The notes: generated by a model from the sequence alone, not told the origin. Positions 42,669-51,790 are shown, numbered from the stretch's first letter. The stretch: 64,000 nucleotides of DNA from JASGMR01 sp963664675 (GCA_963664675.2 CAXXLB010000014.1:620001-684000); one strand, 5' to 3'. Translations and numbers: made by a program.

Positions 42669-44789
42669 GTGATTCATATTAAAAAATCGTTTGTTATTTT
42701 AACTTTATTCATTGTAATAACTGTTGTTTTTGGAATTATTGCGTTAAATTCTCTTGAAATACAGGGCATGGAAGCTTTGTTATCGGGAGATGTTCCGTCG
42801 GTTAAAAATTATGAAAATATGGAAAATATATTCGGAAAGTCTTCCTTATTGCTTGTAATAGTAAAGATTGAATCGATATACGATGAAGGGTCGATGCAAC
42901 ACATTTATAATTTTGTTCAGGGCTTAAAAGAACTGAAAGATGTGAAAGCCGTTAATTCAATTTTCGATAGCGCAAAAGTCAGATTCCTTGGCACAAATAT
43001 AGATTATCAACCTTATTTCGATAAGGGAATTCCCGCGGAAAATGCTGAAGAAATTTTTGAAAATAATCTTTATGTTGGAAATCTGATTAATGAAAATGGT
43101 GATACCTTATTTATTACTGTTGAAGTTGAGGATAACGCCGCGATGGAGGGTATAAATAAGCTTATAAAGAGTGATTTAGATGATCTGGAAGTTTATACAA
43201 CCGGAGGGCCAGTGATAAACGAATCTCTGAATAATTCGGTGCTTCTTCTGGCAACAGTTTTTCCTCCTGTTCTTTTTTTGTTAATAGTTTTTTTATATTA
43301 TTTGAAATTGAAAAATATTTTTGCTGCAATGATTCCACCCTTAATATCAATTTTTTCTCTTATCTGGACAATGGGTATTGCTCCATTAATAGGGATTGAA
43401 TTGAATATATTAACCTCTACTTCCGGTTTGTTCTTGATAATCATCTGTTCATCATACGGCCTTCATTTCGTGGATAAATATATTTACGAAAGGGAAAATA
43501 ATTCCAGAGAAGAAGCTTTAAAAATAACTATGAAAGAGGAAAAGCGACCTATTATTTTTTCAGGTCTGACTACAATAATTGGATTTTTAACGTTTATCTT
43601 CAGTTCTATGAACGCTTTTAAAGATTTAGGAATATTGGTTTCAATTGGTATATTTTTTTCATTGCTTTTCACCATTATACTCGTACCAAATTTTGTAAGA
43701 TTGAAAGATCTGAGAAAAAAAGGAAATAGTCTGAGTTTTAATAAGTTTTTTAATGTCACTGGGAAAAAATTTGATAAGACTTTGACTATTATTTTATTGG
43801 TGGTCTTAGCTGTATCTCCGTTTGTGATTTTAAAAATACCAATAAAAATGGATCAGTTTGAATACTTCAAAAAAAATGATCCCGTTACAGTTTCTTCGTC
43901 TGTAGCAATTGAAAAATTTGGATGGGTAATGCCGTATTATGTTGTTTTATCGAATGATGGCAAGGTTTTTACTCAGGATGACGCCAGGAACATTTCCGAA
44001 ATGTCTGATAAGCTTAAATCTATTGAAGGTATAAATGGAGCAGATTCCATTTTAGATATTTCGGATTCATTCAACATTCCATTACCTTTACTTCAAATAT
44101 TTTCGGAAAGTAATAATGAATTGAAAGCTCAAATATCCTCGTTTTTAAATGGTGGTTTTTTGAGAATTATTTTAAAAACGCCTGAGACAGATTCAATAAA
44201 TACTCAAAGAATTCTTGAAAATATACAGAATGTATTAAAAGATTATGAAAAATATAAACCATATGTGGTATCGCAATTGTTATTCACCTATGAGATGAAT
44301 AAGGAGATAGTGCAGAATCAAATAAGTACTATTGTTTTAGCCTTTATAGCTATTTTCTTCTTGTTATTTGTTTTATTCAAATCTTTCAAAGTGGCCTTTG
44401 TGGGAGTAGTACCGATTTTAATGGTCGTCGCTTTCAATTTTCTTTTTATGGGACTTTTTGAGATACCTCTGGAGATAGGTACTGCTATAATTTCCGGAAT
44501 TTTGATGGGTCTTATTATTGATTATTCTATTCATCTGATGGTTTATTGCAGAGAAGATCATAAAAATATTATTCAAAGCAGGAAGAAAATTGGACCTGTA
44601 ATCTTGACAAATTCAATCGCTTTATCGATAGGTTTTTTTGTTCTCATTTTTGCCCCTCTGAGATTGTATATAAGATTGGGCATTTTATTAACTTTAGGTA
44701 TGATTGGAGGAGCGATTATAACATTGACAGTCCTTCCATATTTATATGAAAAATTTATTGAAAAAGGAAAAAGATTAAAAAGTAAATAA
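42669..44789 (+). CDS. RND-superfamily exporter (MMPL/COG1033-like)
   Basis: About 706 residues in two homologous halves, each with one N-terminal helix, a periplasmic domain of roughly 130-150 residues, and five further helices, for 12 in all. This is the size and layout of MMPL/HpnN-type lipid exporters rather than AcrB-type drug pumps. SSYGLHFVDKY in the first half and GLIIDYSIHLMVY in the second are the helix-4 signatures. The start is uncertain: a GTG at 42669 lies inside the GAGGTGAT site, while an ATT at 42678 has ideal spacing from it. A lipocalin gene follows 96 bases downstream, suggesting a lipid cargo. Confidence 0.88.
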   Translation: MIHIKKSFVILTLFIVITVVFGIIALNSLEIQGMEALLSGDVPSVKNYENMENIFGKSSLLLVIVKIESIYDEGSMQHIYNFVQGLKELKDVKAVNSIFDSAKVRFLGTNIDYQPYFDKGIPAENAEEIFENNLYVGNLINENGDTLFITVEVEDNAAMEGINKLIKSDLDDLEVYTTGGPVINESLNNSVLLLATVFPPVLFLLIVFLYYLKLKNIFAAMIPPLISIFSLIWTMGIAPLIGIELNILTSTSGLFLIIICSSYGLHFVDKYIYERENNSREEALKITMKEEKRPIIFSGLTTIIGFLTFIFSSMNAFKDLGILVSIGIFFSLLFTIILVPNFVRLKDLRKKGNSLSFNKFFNVTGKKFDKTLTIILLVVLAVSPFVILKIPIKMDQFEYFKKNDPVTVSSSVAIEKFGWVMPYYVVLSNDGKVFTQDDARNISEMSDKLKSIEGINGADSILDISDSFNIPLPLLQIFSESNNELKAQISSFLNGGFLRIILKTPETDSINTQRILENIQNVLKDYEKYKPYVVSQLLFTYEMNKEIVQNQISTIVLAFIAIFFLLFVLFKSFKVAFVGVVPILMVVAFNFLFMGLFEIPLEIGTAIISGILMGLIIDYSIHLMVYCREDHKNIIQSRKKIGPVILTNSIALSIGFFVLIFAPLRLYIRLGILLTLGMIGGAIITLTVLPYLYEKFIEKGKRLKSK

Positions 44790-44843
44790 AAAATCACACA
44801 TATTGATTTTCTTATAAAATTAGTAAAAACAGCATATAATTGT

Positions 44844-44875
44844 CTTTAGAATAGTTTATATATTTTATTCTAAAG
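44844..44875 (+). promoter_or_regulatory. Inverted repeat in the lipocalin leader, possible operator or mRNA hairpin
   Basis: CTTTAGAATA (44844-44853) and TATTCTAAAG (44866-44875) are perfect inverted repeats 12 bases apart. A -10-like TATAAT lies just before at 44835-44840, and the right arm runs into the GGAGGGG ribosome binding site. It could be a repressor site at the start of transcription or a hairpin masking the binding site. Confidence 0.5.
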
Positions 44876-44885
44876 GAGGGGTATT

Positions 44886-45407
44886 ATGAATTTAAGAAAA
44901 ATTTTTATTGTACTTGTAGTGTTGGTAATATCGGTTTTCATGTTTGCCAAAGATTACGGGACGGTAGATTTAGATATTGATAGATATCTTGGAACGTGGT
45001 ACGAAATAGCAAGATTTCCGTTGTTCTGGGAATGGGGTTTAGTTAACACGACAGCAGATTATTCTTTGATGGAAGATGGAAAAATAAAGGTGATTAACAG
45101 TGGCTACTATTATGAGCCGGACGGAAAAAAGAGTTCATTTCAGGGAAGTGCATATGTACCAAATTCTGACGAACCGGGAAAATTGCTTGTTTCTTTCTTT
45201 TTATTTATCGAAAGTGATTATTGGGTCGTAATGATCGATGAAGAAAATTATTCGTATGCGGTTGTTAGTAATCCTGGAAAGAAGAATTTATGGATATTGA
45301 GCAGAACACCGGAAATGGATGAAAATACATATAATATGATAATTGAACAACTTGAAGAATGGAGTTTCGATCTTTCAAAGTTGAAAAAAGTTCTTCAAGA
45401 GTATTGA
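44886..45407 (+). CDS. Bacterial lipocalin (Blc-like), secreted
   Basis: A 173-residue protein with an N-terminal signal peptide (ends VFMFA before KDYGTVD) and no lipobox. The lipocalin signature is clear: RYLGTWYEIARFPL, then NTTADYSL, YVPNSDEPGKLLVSFF, DYWVVMIDE, YAVVSNP and LWILSRTP, with a C-terminal helix. Blc-type proteins bind lysophospholipids or fatty acids in the periplasm. It has a strong AAAGGAGGGG site and its own -10. Position after an RND exporter suggests envelope lipid handling. Confidence 0.88.
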   Translation: MNLRKIFIVLVVLVISVFMFAKDYGTVDLDIDRYLGTWYEIARFPLFWEWGLVNTTADYSLMEDGKIKVINSGYYYEPDGKKSSFQGSAYVPNSDEPGKLLVSFFLFIESDYWVVMIDEENYSYAVVSNPGKKNLWILSRTPEMDENTYNMIIEQLEEWSFDLSKLKKVLQEY

Positions 45408-45522
45408 TAAACTTCAGGATCCGTTTTTAAGAATCGGGCACTTTCAATATTTTCAGTTTTTAAAAAGAATTTTTTTATGAACGGATTTATCATTTCCAAA
45501 AAAATAAAAATTGTTTTGAAAT

Positions 45523-45539
45523 CTGAATTGAGGATTCAG
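45523..45539 (-). terminator. Weak terminator after the short-chain dehydrogenase
   Basis: CTGAAT (45523-45528) and ATTCAG (45534-45539) pair at the stop codon of the leftward gene. The T run on the minus strand is displaced by several bases. Confidence 0.35.
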
Positions 45540-46453
45540 TCGAATTTATAAGTTACACCCGTTAATTCTTCTGAAATTTCCCAAAGTTTCTGTGCCAATT
45601 TTTTGTTGTGAGATCTCGGACTCGAAAAATTTCTTACAGCCCAACCCCAAAGACCTAATATTAAAGGCCCATAATATTTTCCACCTTTTATTTTTTCGTC
45701 AGTCGCTGCCCTTAGCATGGGTATTGAACCCAGGTGTGCCGTTTGACCGAATAGAAATGATATAGTTTTATGAAAGTAGTGCCTGATGGTTTTTTCATCC
45801 GCAGTTCCGGAATTGAACAGATTTGTTCTTGCGATACCGGGATGTGTGGCTATACTCAAAGAATTTATATTGTGTTCGTCAAATTTTCTTTGAAGTTCAA
45901 AAGCAAAAAGTAAATTTGCGAGTTTACTTTTTGAATAAGCGGAGTATCTGTTGTATCGCTTTTCATCATTTATATCTGCAAAATCTATTTTTCCGGTAAA
46001 ATGTGCGATGCTGCTCATGGTTATAACCCTGGAATTTTCAGTTTTTAAAAGATAGTCCAATAAATTTCCTGTGAGGGCGAAATGACCTAAATGATTTGTA
46101 CCGAATTGCAGTTCAAAGCCATCGACGGTTTTTTTATAAGGGAACCACATTACTCCCGCATTATTACATAAAACATCGAGACGGTTAAATTGGCTTTTGA
46201 ATTTTTTGCTGAATTCAATTATACTGTTTAAATCGGCCAGATCGAGATTTATATATTTCAGTTTTGCATTCTTGTATTCATCACTGATTTTTTTCAGGGC
46301 TTTTTTTGCTTTTTCTTCATTTCTGCTCGCGAGTATGACCGTTGCGTTTTTGCCTGCGAGAACTTTCGTCACATGAAATCCTATTCCAGAATTGGCACCG
46401 GTAACTATGATAACTTTCCCTTCCATATTCTCTATTTCAGTCGTATTCCACAT
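45536..46453 (-). CDS. Short-chain dehydrogenase/reductase (retinol-dehydrogenase-like)
   Basis: A 305-residue NAD(P)-dependent oxidoreductase. It has the cofactor motif TGANSGIGF, then ASRNEEKA (an Arg after the second strand that favours NADP), LDLADL, NNAGVM and the catalytic Tyr/Lys in YSKSK preceded by a serine in MSSIAHF. Sequence style is like the retinol dehydrogenase/WW-domain oxidoreductase subgroup. Substrate unknown. Confidence 0.88.
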   Translation of the reverse strand: MWNTTEIENMEGKVIIVTGANSGIGFHVTKVLAGKNATVILASRNEEKAKKALKKISDEYKNAKLKYINLDLADLNSIIEFSKKFKSQFNRLDVLCNNAGVMWFPYKKTVDGFELQFGTNHLGHFALTGNLLDYLLKTENSRVITMSSIAHFTGKIDFADINDEKRYNRYSAYSKSKLANLLFAFELQRKFDEHNINSLSIATHPGIARTNLFNSGTADEKTIRHYFHKTISFLFGQTAHLGSIPMLRAATDEKIKGGKYYGPLILGLWGWAVRNFSSPRSHNKKLAQKLWEISEELTGVTYKFD

Positions 46454-46628
46454 TTTTTCGCCTCTTTGTGAAAATTTTTGATATATAATTTTTCCCCATA
46501 CAATTATAGTTCATTTATCGGTAAAAAAGTATCTTCATGTACAATTTAGTCTTTTTATATATAAAATATTGTGAAATGATATAATAATTGTAGTTTATTA
46601 AACACATTTCATTTAACCGGGGGAAAAA

Positions 46629-47081
46629 ATGAGGGTTTTGACCGTTTACTATTCAAAAACTGGAACCACTATGAAAGTTGTTGATGAAGTATCAAAAAGG
46701 ATTAATTCGGATGTTATTAAACTGAGTTCAAAAGGTGGGACATTAGTTAATTTGCTGAAAACTATTTTTGGTGGGAGGGTTGAGTTGGATCCGGTGAAGC
46801 TGAGCCCAGAAAATTATGATCTTGTTGTTCTGGCAACTCCTGTATGGGGTGGAAATCCTGTAGTCCAAATTAAAACGTTTTGCAAAAATTATGAATTTAA
46901 AAATGTTGCTTTTATTATTACCAGAAGCGGATCTGATTTAAATGGACCTTTGAAAAAACTCACCAAACTCACTAAGAAACCCGTTGCGGTTTTAGAATTC
47001 ATAAAAGAAACGATCTCTGATCCTGAAACGAAAAAGGAAAAAATTGATAAATTTGTTAAAGAAATAAATGAGTTGAAATAA
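46629..47081 (+). CDS. Flavodoxin-family protein
   Basis: A 150-residue FMN-binding electron carrier or NAD(P)H-oxidoreductase-like protein. The phosphate loop YYSKTGTT lies near the N-terminus, and ATPVWGGNPV and FIITRSGSD line the flavin site. It has no ferredoxin domain. A TATAAT at 46580-46585 and a GGGGGA site precede the ATG. It converges on the sugar-binding protein gene, with a shared hairpin between them. Confidence 0.88.
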   Translation: MRVLTVYYSKTGTTMKVVDEVSKRINSDVIKLSSKGGTLVNLLKTIFGGRVELDPVKLSPENYDLVVLATPVWGGNPVVQIKTFCKNYEFKNVAFIITRSGSDLNGPLKKLTKLTKKPVAVLEFIKETISDPETKKEKIDKFVKEINELK

Positions 47082-47104
47082 AAAGGCATCCCTCAGGATG
47101 CCTT
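47081..47104 (-). terminator. Terminator of the binding-protein gene (and of the flavodoxin gene)
   Basis: AAGGCATCC (47083-47091) and GGATGCCTT (47096-47104) pair perfectly around CTCA. The U run is on the minus strand (TTTTTATTT), so it mainly ends the leftward transcript. Confidence 0.85.
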
Positions 47105-47137
47105 AAATGTTGTGGATATTTATTACTTTTGAAGCTT

Positions 47138-48397
47138 TTACTTATTGAATTCTCTTTCGATTTCCTTTTCTGCCCAGGCTAAACCTTCATCTACGCTTTT
47201 TTTACCATTTATAACATCGCCTACCATAGTTCCGAGAATTGTTCTTATTTCATTCCATTCTGCAATGTTGGGATCTATAGATCCATAAGGCAATTCTTCA
47301 AGAGGAACTACAACATCGGGATTCTGTTCTATATATTCTTTATATTGAGGAGTATCCAGAGCCGTTGATACGGCAGGCATATATCCGGATTTAATTGACC
47401 AGTAAGCCTGAATTTCCGGATTGAGCAGGTATTTCATGAATTTCCAAGTTGCCAGATCTTCTTCATCCGATTTATCAAACATGATTATATCCGTACCTGC
47501 AAATGGAGGTGCCATAGTTTCCCATGAAGGAATTGGTGCCCATGCCCAACCGTGCTTACCGATTGAAGCACTATCAACATAAGGTTTGCTTGCAATGGTT
47601 TCTATGAACATGGCGATTTTGCCATCACCGAATGGTCCGTCGAGATATCCACCTTCAGCATAAGCTATTCCCAATTCGTTGACCATGTCATTCATAAACG
47701 CCAAAGCTTCTTTGGCTTCCGGGGAATTTATTGTGATTTCCCATGTGTTATCGGGGTTTTGTTTTAAAACGGATCCGCCATTGGCCCTCAAAAATACTGC
47801 AAAATGATCCACAGTGGTTCTCAACCCAAAGCCGTAATTGTCGGTTTCCCCATCCCCGTTGGAATCATTCGTCAACATCATAGCGGCGAATTGAAGATCT
47901 TCCATTGTTTTTGGATACGATAATCCATATTCTTCGAATGCATCTGTGTTGTAATAGAGAACGTATGTACTTTTGTTAAATGGGAGTGCGTATGTTACAC
48001 CATTAAAAATTCCCATCTTTTTGAATGGTGGATAAATTGAATCATATTCCGCATCCGTCAATCCATATTCTTTATTTTTCATGTAAGAATCCAGTTCCTG
48101 AACGATGCCCCTTGGAAGTAATTTAGCAGTCCAGTTACTATATGATTGTGAAAGATTTGGCAAATTTCCACTTTCTGCACTTGCCAGTAATTTTTGTAAA
48201 AGTGCGTTGTAATTACCAATATAAATAGGTTCGACAACGATATCCGGGTTGGCGGCATTAAAAGAATCCACTATTTCTGCGACCGCTTCTCCATGCCCGC
48301 CACCCATCGCATGCCAGAATTCAACTGTAATGGGTTCTGCCATCGCAAAAATTGCCAATAAACTTACCAATAAAACAGTAAAAAGAATCTTTTTCAT
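47138..48397 (-). CDS. Sugar ABC transporter substrate-binding protein (family 1, UgpB-like)
   Basis: A 419-residue periplasmic protein. The signal peptide ends LLAIFAMA before EPITVEFWHAMGG. The EFWHAMGG opening, NPDIVVEPIYIGNY, TYALPFNKST and FMKYLLNPEIQAYWS are typical of UgpB/MalE-type family 1 proteins, and UgpB-like glycerophosphodiester or G3P binding is possible. No permease or ATPase gene adjoins it. It sits 28 bases after coaE and ends at a strong terminator, so it seems to be the last gene of the apt-pgi-coaE unit. A good AAGGAGG site precedes the ATG. Confidence 0.92.
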   Translation of the reverse strand: MKKILFTVLLVSLLAIFAMAEPITVEFWHAMGGGHGEAVAEIVDSFNAANPDIVVEPIYIGNYNALLQKLLASAESGNLPNLSQSYSNWTAKLLPRGIVQELDSYMKNKEYGLTDAEYDSIYPPFKKMGIFNGVTYALPFNKSTYVLYYNTDAFEEYGLSYPKTMEDLQFAAMMLTNDSNGDGETDNYGFGLRTTVDHFAVFLRANGGSVLKQNPDNTWEITINSPEAKEALAFMNDMVNELGIAYAEGGYLDGPFGDGKIAMFIETIASKPYVDSASIGKHGWAWAPIPSWETMAPPFAGTDIIMFDKSDEEDLATWKFMKYLLNPEIQAYWSIKSGYMPAVSTALDTPQYKEYIEQNPDVVVPLEELPYGSIDPNIAEWNEIRTILGTMVGDVINGKKSVDEGLAWAEKEIEREFNK

Positions 48398-48425
48398 AAA
48401 AAAACCTCCTTAAAATGATGATGCA

Positions 48426-49019
48426 TTAGTTTGATGAAACTATTTTTTTATACAGTAAATCAATTTTTTCGCAGAACAAATCTTTCCCATCATTATTATC
48501 CAATATATAATCGCATTTTTCTTTATCCAAATATAAGAATTGTTGCGCTTTTATTATGTTTAGAGCCTTTTGTCTTTTTATTCCTCTTTTTATCAACCTG
48601 TTTATGGCTATATCTTCTTTTATGTCAATCCATATAGAATGTGTCAAATATTCGAACAATCCTATCTGATCGATTAGTGCCCCCTCAATTATATAATTTT
48701 TATCTTTGGATATTGAAGAAATAGTCCTGTCTTTTATTTTTGGATGAACTATACTATTCAAAAGTGCCAATTTATTCTCAGAAAGAAACACCAGATTCCC
48801 TAATTTTTTCCTGTCAATTTTATTTTCTGTCAAAATACCATTGCCAAAAAAAGAAGTCACAAGATCCTTTTCCTCATCCAGGATCTCGTGACCTACTTTA
48901 TCCAGACTTATTATATTAAAACCTTTCTCTTGAAACACATCTGATAATGTGCTTTTTCCGCTTCCTGCAATTCCTAAAACTCCAATAATTAAATTATTTT
49001 TAAACGAGTTTGAGGCCAT
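48426..49019 (-). CDS. coaE: Dephospho-CoA kinase
   Basis: A 197-residue P-loop kinase for the last step of coenzyme A synthesis. It has GVLGIAGSGKSTLSDVF near the N-terminus, ISLDKVGHEI (the substrate aspartate region), IVHPKIKDR and the lid RLIKRGIKRQKAL. It overlaps the preceding small gene by 20 bases and has no separate binding site, so coupled translation is likely. Confidence 0.92.
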   Translation of the reverse strand: MASNSFKNNLIIGVLGIAGSGKSTLSDVFQEKGFNIISLDKVGHEILDEEKDLVTSFFGNGILTENKIDRKKLGNLVFLSENKLALLNSIVHPKIKDRTISSISKDKNYIIEGALIDQIGLFEYLTHSIWIDIKEDIAINRLIKRGIKRQKALNIIKAQQFLYLDKEKCDYILDNNDGKDLFCEKIDLLYKKIVSSN

Positions 49020-49257
49020 TATTAATAACGTCTTTTATATCCTGTGCAATTTCTGAATTTGATTCAAATATCTTTTTTTTCTCTTCTAAGTTCAATACGG
49101 CTACATCAGCTTCCAAATTTTTATGTTCCTGCAAAGCATTCTGAATCTTTTCTGAGTCCTCACTGATTATCACGTAAAAAGGAATTTCGTCCTCATCTTC
49201 AAGTTTAAACATTTCAAGAATTTTGAATCCTTTAAGGTATTCGTATAATTCTTCCAT
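49000..49257 (-). CDS. Hypothetical acidic protein of 85 residues
   Basis: A small, strongly acidic soluble protein with mixed alpha/beta character (PFYVIISEDSEKIQNAL). No family is recognised. A good AGGAG site precedes the ATG. It lies between pgi and coaE and overlaps coaE, so it belongs to this operon. Confidence 0.7.
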   Translation of the reverse strand: MEELYEYLKGFKILEMFKLEDEDEIPFYVIISEDSEKIQNALQEHKNLEADVAVLNLEEKKKIFESNSEIAQDIKDVINNGLKLV

Positions 49258-49268
49258 GAATTTCTCCT

Positions 49269-50627
49269 TTATAATTCAAGATTTAATTTTGGCTTTTTTG
49301 ATTCAACAAAAATATTTTCATATCCTTTTCTACCCATAAGTGCATAAGTGTACTTCTTCCCAAGTTCTACCCCGGGTTGATCATAGGGATTTATGTTCAT
49401 CAATTTTCCCATTACCGCAGTGGTCAGCTCGTAGAAAAAAATGAATTCACCGACATTTTTTTCGTTTATTTCTTCAAAAGAAAGAGTGATACTTGGAACT
49501 CCGTTTTCAGAAAGTGAGAGAATCGTGCCTTTCAGTTCTGAATTCAACAATTTCGACATTTTTTTATTGGACAGGCATGATAGTGCTTCTATTTCAGAGT
49601 GATAAAGGGGAATAACTATATCTTTATCAAATTTTTCCACTTGAAGGAAAGTTATCAATTTATCGTTTGGTCCTTCGTTGTAAAGTTGAATCTGGGAATG
49701 CTGATCCACAACACCAAGAGCCTTCACCGGAGTCAGACCGACTTTTACAACTTCGTTCTGAAGATCGAATTTTTTCCCAAGGGATTCTCCCCACAATTGT
49801 CTGAACCAATCGGCGAGCAGAAACAATCTGTTTGAATACGACATCATGACGGAGATATTGTGATCTGCTTTATAATAGAGATAATTCAAAGCTATATTCA
49901 TTTTAACGGGATTTTCAAAGAAAGATAATTTTTTAAACTTATTTAAAGCCCCCCTCGCGCCATCGTACAATTCTTTTATATCTATTCCTTCCGATAAGGC
50001 AGAGAGAAGACCAACGGGAGTCAATACACTGAATCTTCCCCCTATTTCCGGAGGAATGGTCAGAGTCTTAATATTCTCTTCTTTTGAAATCTTTCTCAAT
50101 ATTCCTTTTTCCGGATCGGTTGTAAAAATTAAATGATCGTTCGCCTTCAAATTCGAATCTTCAATATACTTTTTTGCGATCAGATAATTACTCATGCATT
50201 CGGCAGTGGTTCCGGATTTTGAAATAACATTGAACAATGTTTTTTCGGGATTCAATCCTTTATAAAAAGAACTGACAAAATCGGGATCGACGTTGTCCAT
50301 GACGAATACCCTGCATTTGTTTTTTCTTTCCATATCAGACATAATGTTCCAGTTCAAAGGCTTCAATGAAGTGTGTAGGGCAAGATTACCGAGCGCGGAC
50401 CCGCCTATTCCAAGAACAACTATCGTATCAAATTTTTCAATCCATTCGGAGAGATCAAGCACTTCTTCGACGTATTTATCAGTTTTTATCAATTTTATGA
50501 AAGCGGGATCATTTTTTATGACATAATCAAATGCTTCATCCACTTTTTCCTGAAAGATTTTTATATCTTCAATGGAGATTCCCGTGTTTATATTTTCCTT
50601 CAATGCATATGTAAACGAATATTTCAC
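49269..50627 (-). CDS. pgi: Glucose-6-phosphate isomerase
   Basis: A 452-residue glycolytic isomerase. It has the sugar-phosphate-binding VLGIGGSALGNLA, SKSGTTAECM, GGRFSVLTPVGL, LWGESLGKK and a C-terminal YDQPGVELGKKYTY segment. The size is that of the shorter bacterial/Thermotoga form. The GTG start at 50627 has GGGGAG upstream and lies one base beyond the apt stop. Confidence 0.96.
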   Translation of the reverse strand: MKYSFTYALKENINTGISIEDIKIFQEKVDEAFDYVIKNDPAFIKLIKTDKYVEEVLDLSEWIEKFDTIVVLGIGGSALGNLALHTSLKPLNWNIMSDMERKNKCRVFVMDNVDPDFVSSFYKGLNPEKTLFNVISKSGTTAECMSNYLIAKKYIEDSNLKANDHLIFTTDPEKGILRKISKEENIKTLTIPPEIGGRFSVLTPVGLLSALSEGIDIKELYDGARGALNKFKKLSFFENPVKMNIALNYLYYKADHNISVMMSYSNRLFLLADWFRQLWGESLGKKFDLQNEVVKVGLTPVKALGVVDQHSQIQLYNEGPNDKLITFLQVEKFDKDIVIPLYHSEIEALSCLSNKKMSKLLNSELKGTILSLSENGVPSITLSFEEINEKNVGEFIFFYELTTAVMGKLMNINPYDQPGVELGKKYTYALMGRKGYENIFVESKKPKLNLEL

Positions 50628-50628
50628 T

Positions 50629-51156
50629 TTATTTCTCCCCTAATTCTTCAACGATTATCGAAGAAACTTTATATTTTGAGAGTTTTTTTCTGGGATGTAA
50701 GAAGGAAAGTTCCATAAAGGATACAATGCCAACCACTTCGGCGCCCAGAGTTTCAATTTGTTTTGCAATAGCTTCAACTGTTCCTCCGGTGGCAAGTATA
50801 TCATCAATAATCAGAACTTTGTCGCCTTTGTCAATTGCATCTTTATGCATCTCAAGAGTTTCATGACCGTACTCTAATTCATAACTTATAGAAATAGTTT
50901 CATAGGGAAGTTTGCCCGGTTTTCTAACGGGAATGAATCCCTTTCCCAATCTGTTTGCAACTATTGGCCCGAAAAGAAACCCCCTGGATTCAGGAGAAAC
51001 AATGAGATCAAAATCGTATTTTTTCGCTTCTTCAACTAAAATATCGAAACATTCCTTCGAGGCAAGGGGAGCCTTTAACATCGGGGTAATATCGTAAAAC
51101 ACTATTCCCTTTTTGGGGAAGTCCGGGATATCTCTAATATACTTTCTCAGGTTCAT
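50629..51156 (-). CDS. apt: Adenine phosphoribosyltransferase
   Basis: A 175-residue type I PRTase converting adenine and PRPP to AMP. It has RDIPDFPKKGIVFYDITP, SPESRGFLFG, the PRPP loop VLIIDDILATGGT and ELSFLHPRKKL. First gene of a leftward unit apt-pgi-unknown-coaE-binding protein. GGAGGTAATGAA precedes the ATG. Confidence 0.96.
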   Translation of the reverse strand: MNLRKYIRDIPDFPKKGIVFYDITPMLKAPLASKECFDILVEEAKKYDFDLIVSPESRGFLFGPIVANRLGKGFIPVRKPGKLPYETISISYELEYGHETLEMHKDAIDKGDKVLIIDDILATGGTVEAIAKQIETLGAEVVGIVSFMELSFLHPRKKLSKYKVSSIIVEELGEK

Positions 51157-51280
51157 TTCATTACCTCCAAAAAAACTTAAATCTTATATATTTATTTTAA
51201 CACAGAAGAAGAATAGATTTAAAAATACATGATATAATCTTAGTGAAAAAAATAACATATTATTTTTTAAGGAGGTGCAA

Positions 51281-51790
51281 GTGTTGTCTCTTACTGAATG
51301 CCCCGGTTGCAAAGAGAAATACAAAGAGCTCGAAGAATTCATATCAGGAGTGAAAACTGAACCTGGAATACTCATCAATGTACTGCATAAGGCTCAGGAA
51401 TTATTTGGGTATTTATCAGAGGAAACACAGCAGTTTGTAGCTGATAAATTAGAGGTTCCACTCAGCCGAGTATACGGTGTTGTTACTTTTTATAATTTTT
51501 TCTCTACCAAACCAAAGGGAAAGAATCAGATAAAAGTATGTCTTGGCACAGCGTGTTATGTTAAAGGTGCTGACAAAGTAATGCAGAGATTGCTTGATGA
51601 CTTAAAAGTGGGAATGGAAGAACCTACAGAGGATGGCTTGTTTTCTATTCACGCTGTTAGATGTCTCGGAGCATGTAGCATGGCTCCTGTAGTGCTCGTT
51701 GGGGAACGAGATTTTTATGGAAGGGTTACGCCTGATGAAGCTTCTAAGATAATTGAAAAATACAGGAGGAATGAAAATGGCAAAAATTAA
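51281..51790 (+). CDS. NuoE/HydC-like [2Fe-2S] subunit, first copy
   Basis: A 169-residue thioredoxin-like ferredoxin subunit as found in complex I (NuoE) and in bifurcating [FeFe] hydrogenases (HydC). Cluster ligands are C-x4-C in VCLGTACYVKG and C-x3-C in RCLGACSMAP. An extra CPGC near the N-terminus is not part of the usual cluster. The best start is GTG 51281 or TTG 51284, both suitably spaced after AAGGAGGT; the GTG at 51275 overlaps that site. It heads a run of five redox genes. Confidence 0.9.
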   Translation: MLSLTECPGCKEKYKELEEFISGVKTEPGILINVLHKAQELFGYLSEETQQFVADKLEVPLSRVYGVVTFYNFFSTKPKGKNQIKVCLGTACYVKGADKVMQRLLDDLKVGMEEPTEDGLFSIHAVRCLGACSMAPVVLVGERDFYGRVTPDEASKIIEKYRRNENGKN

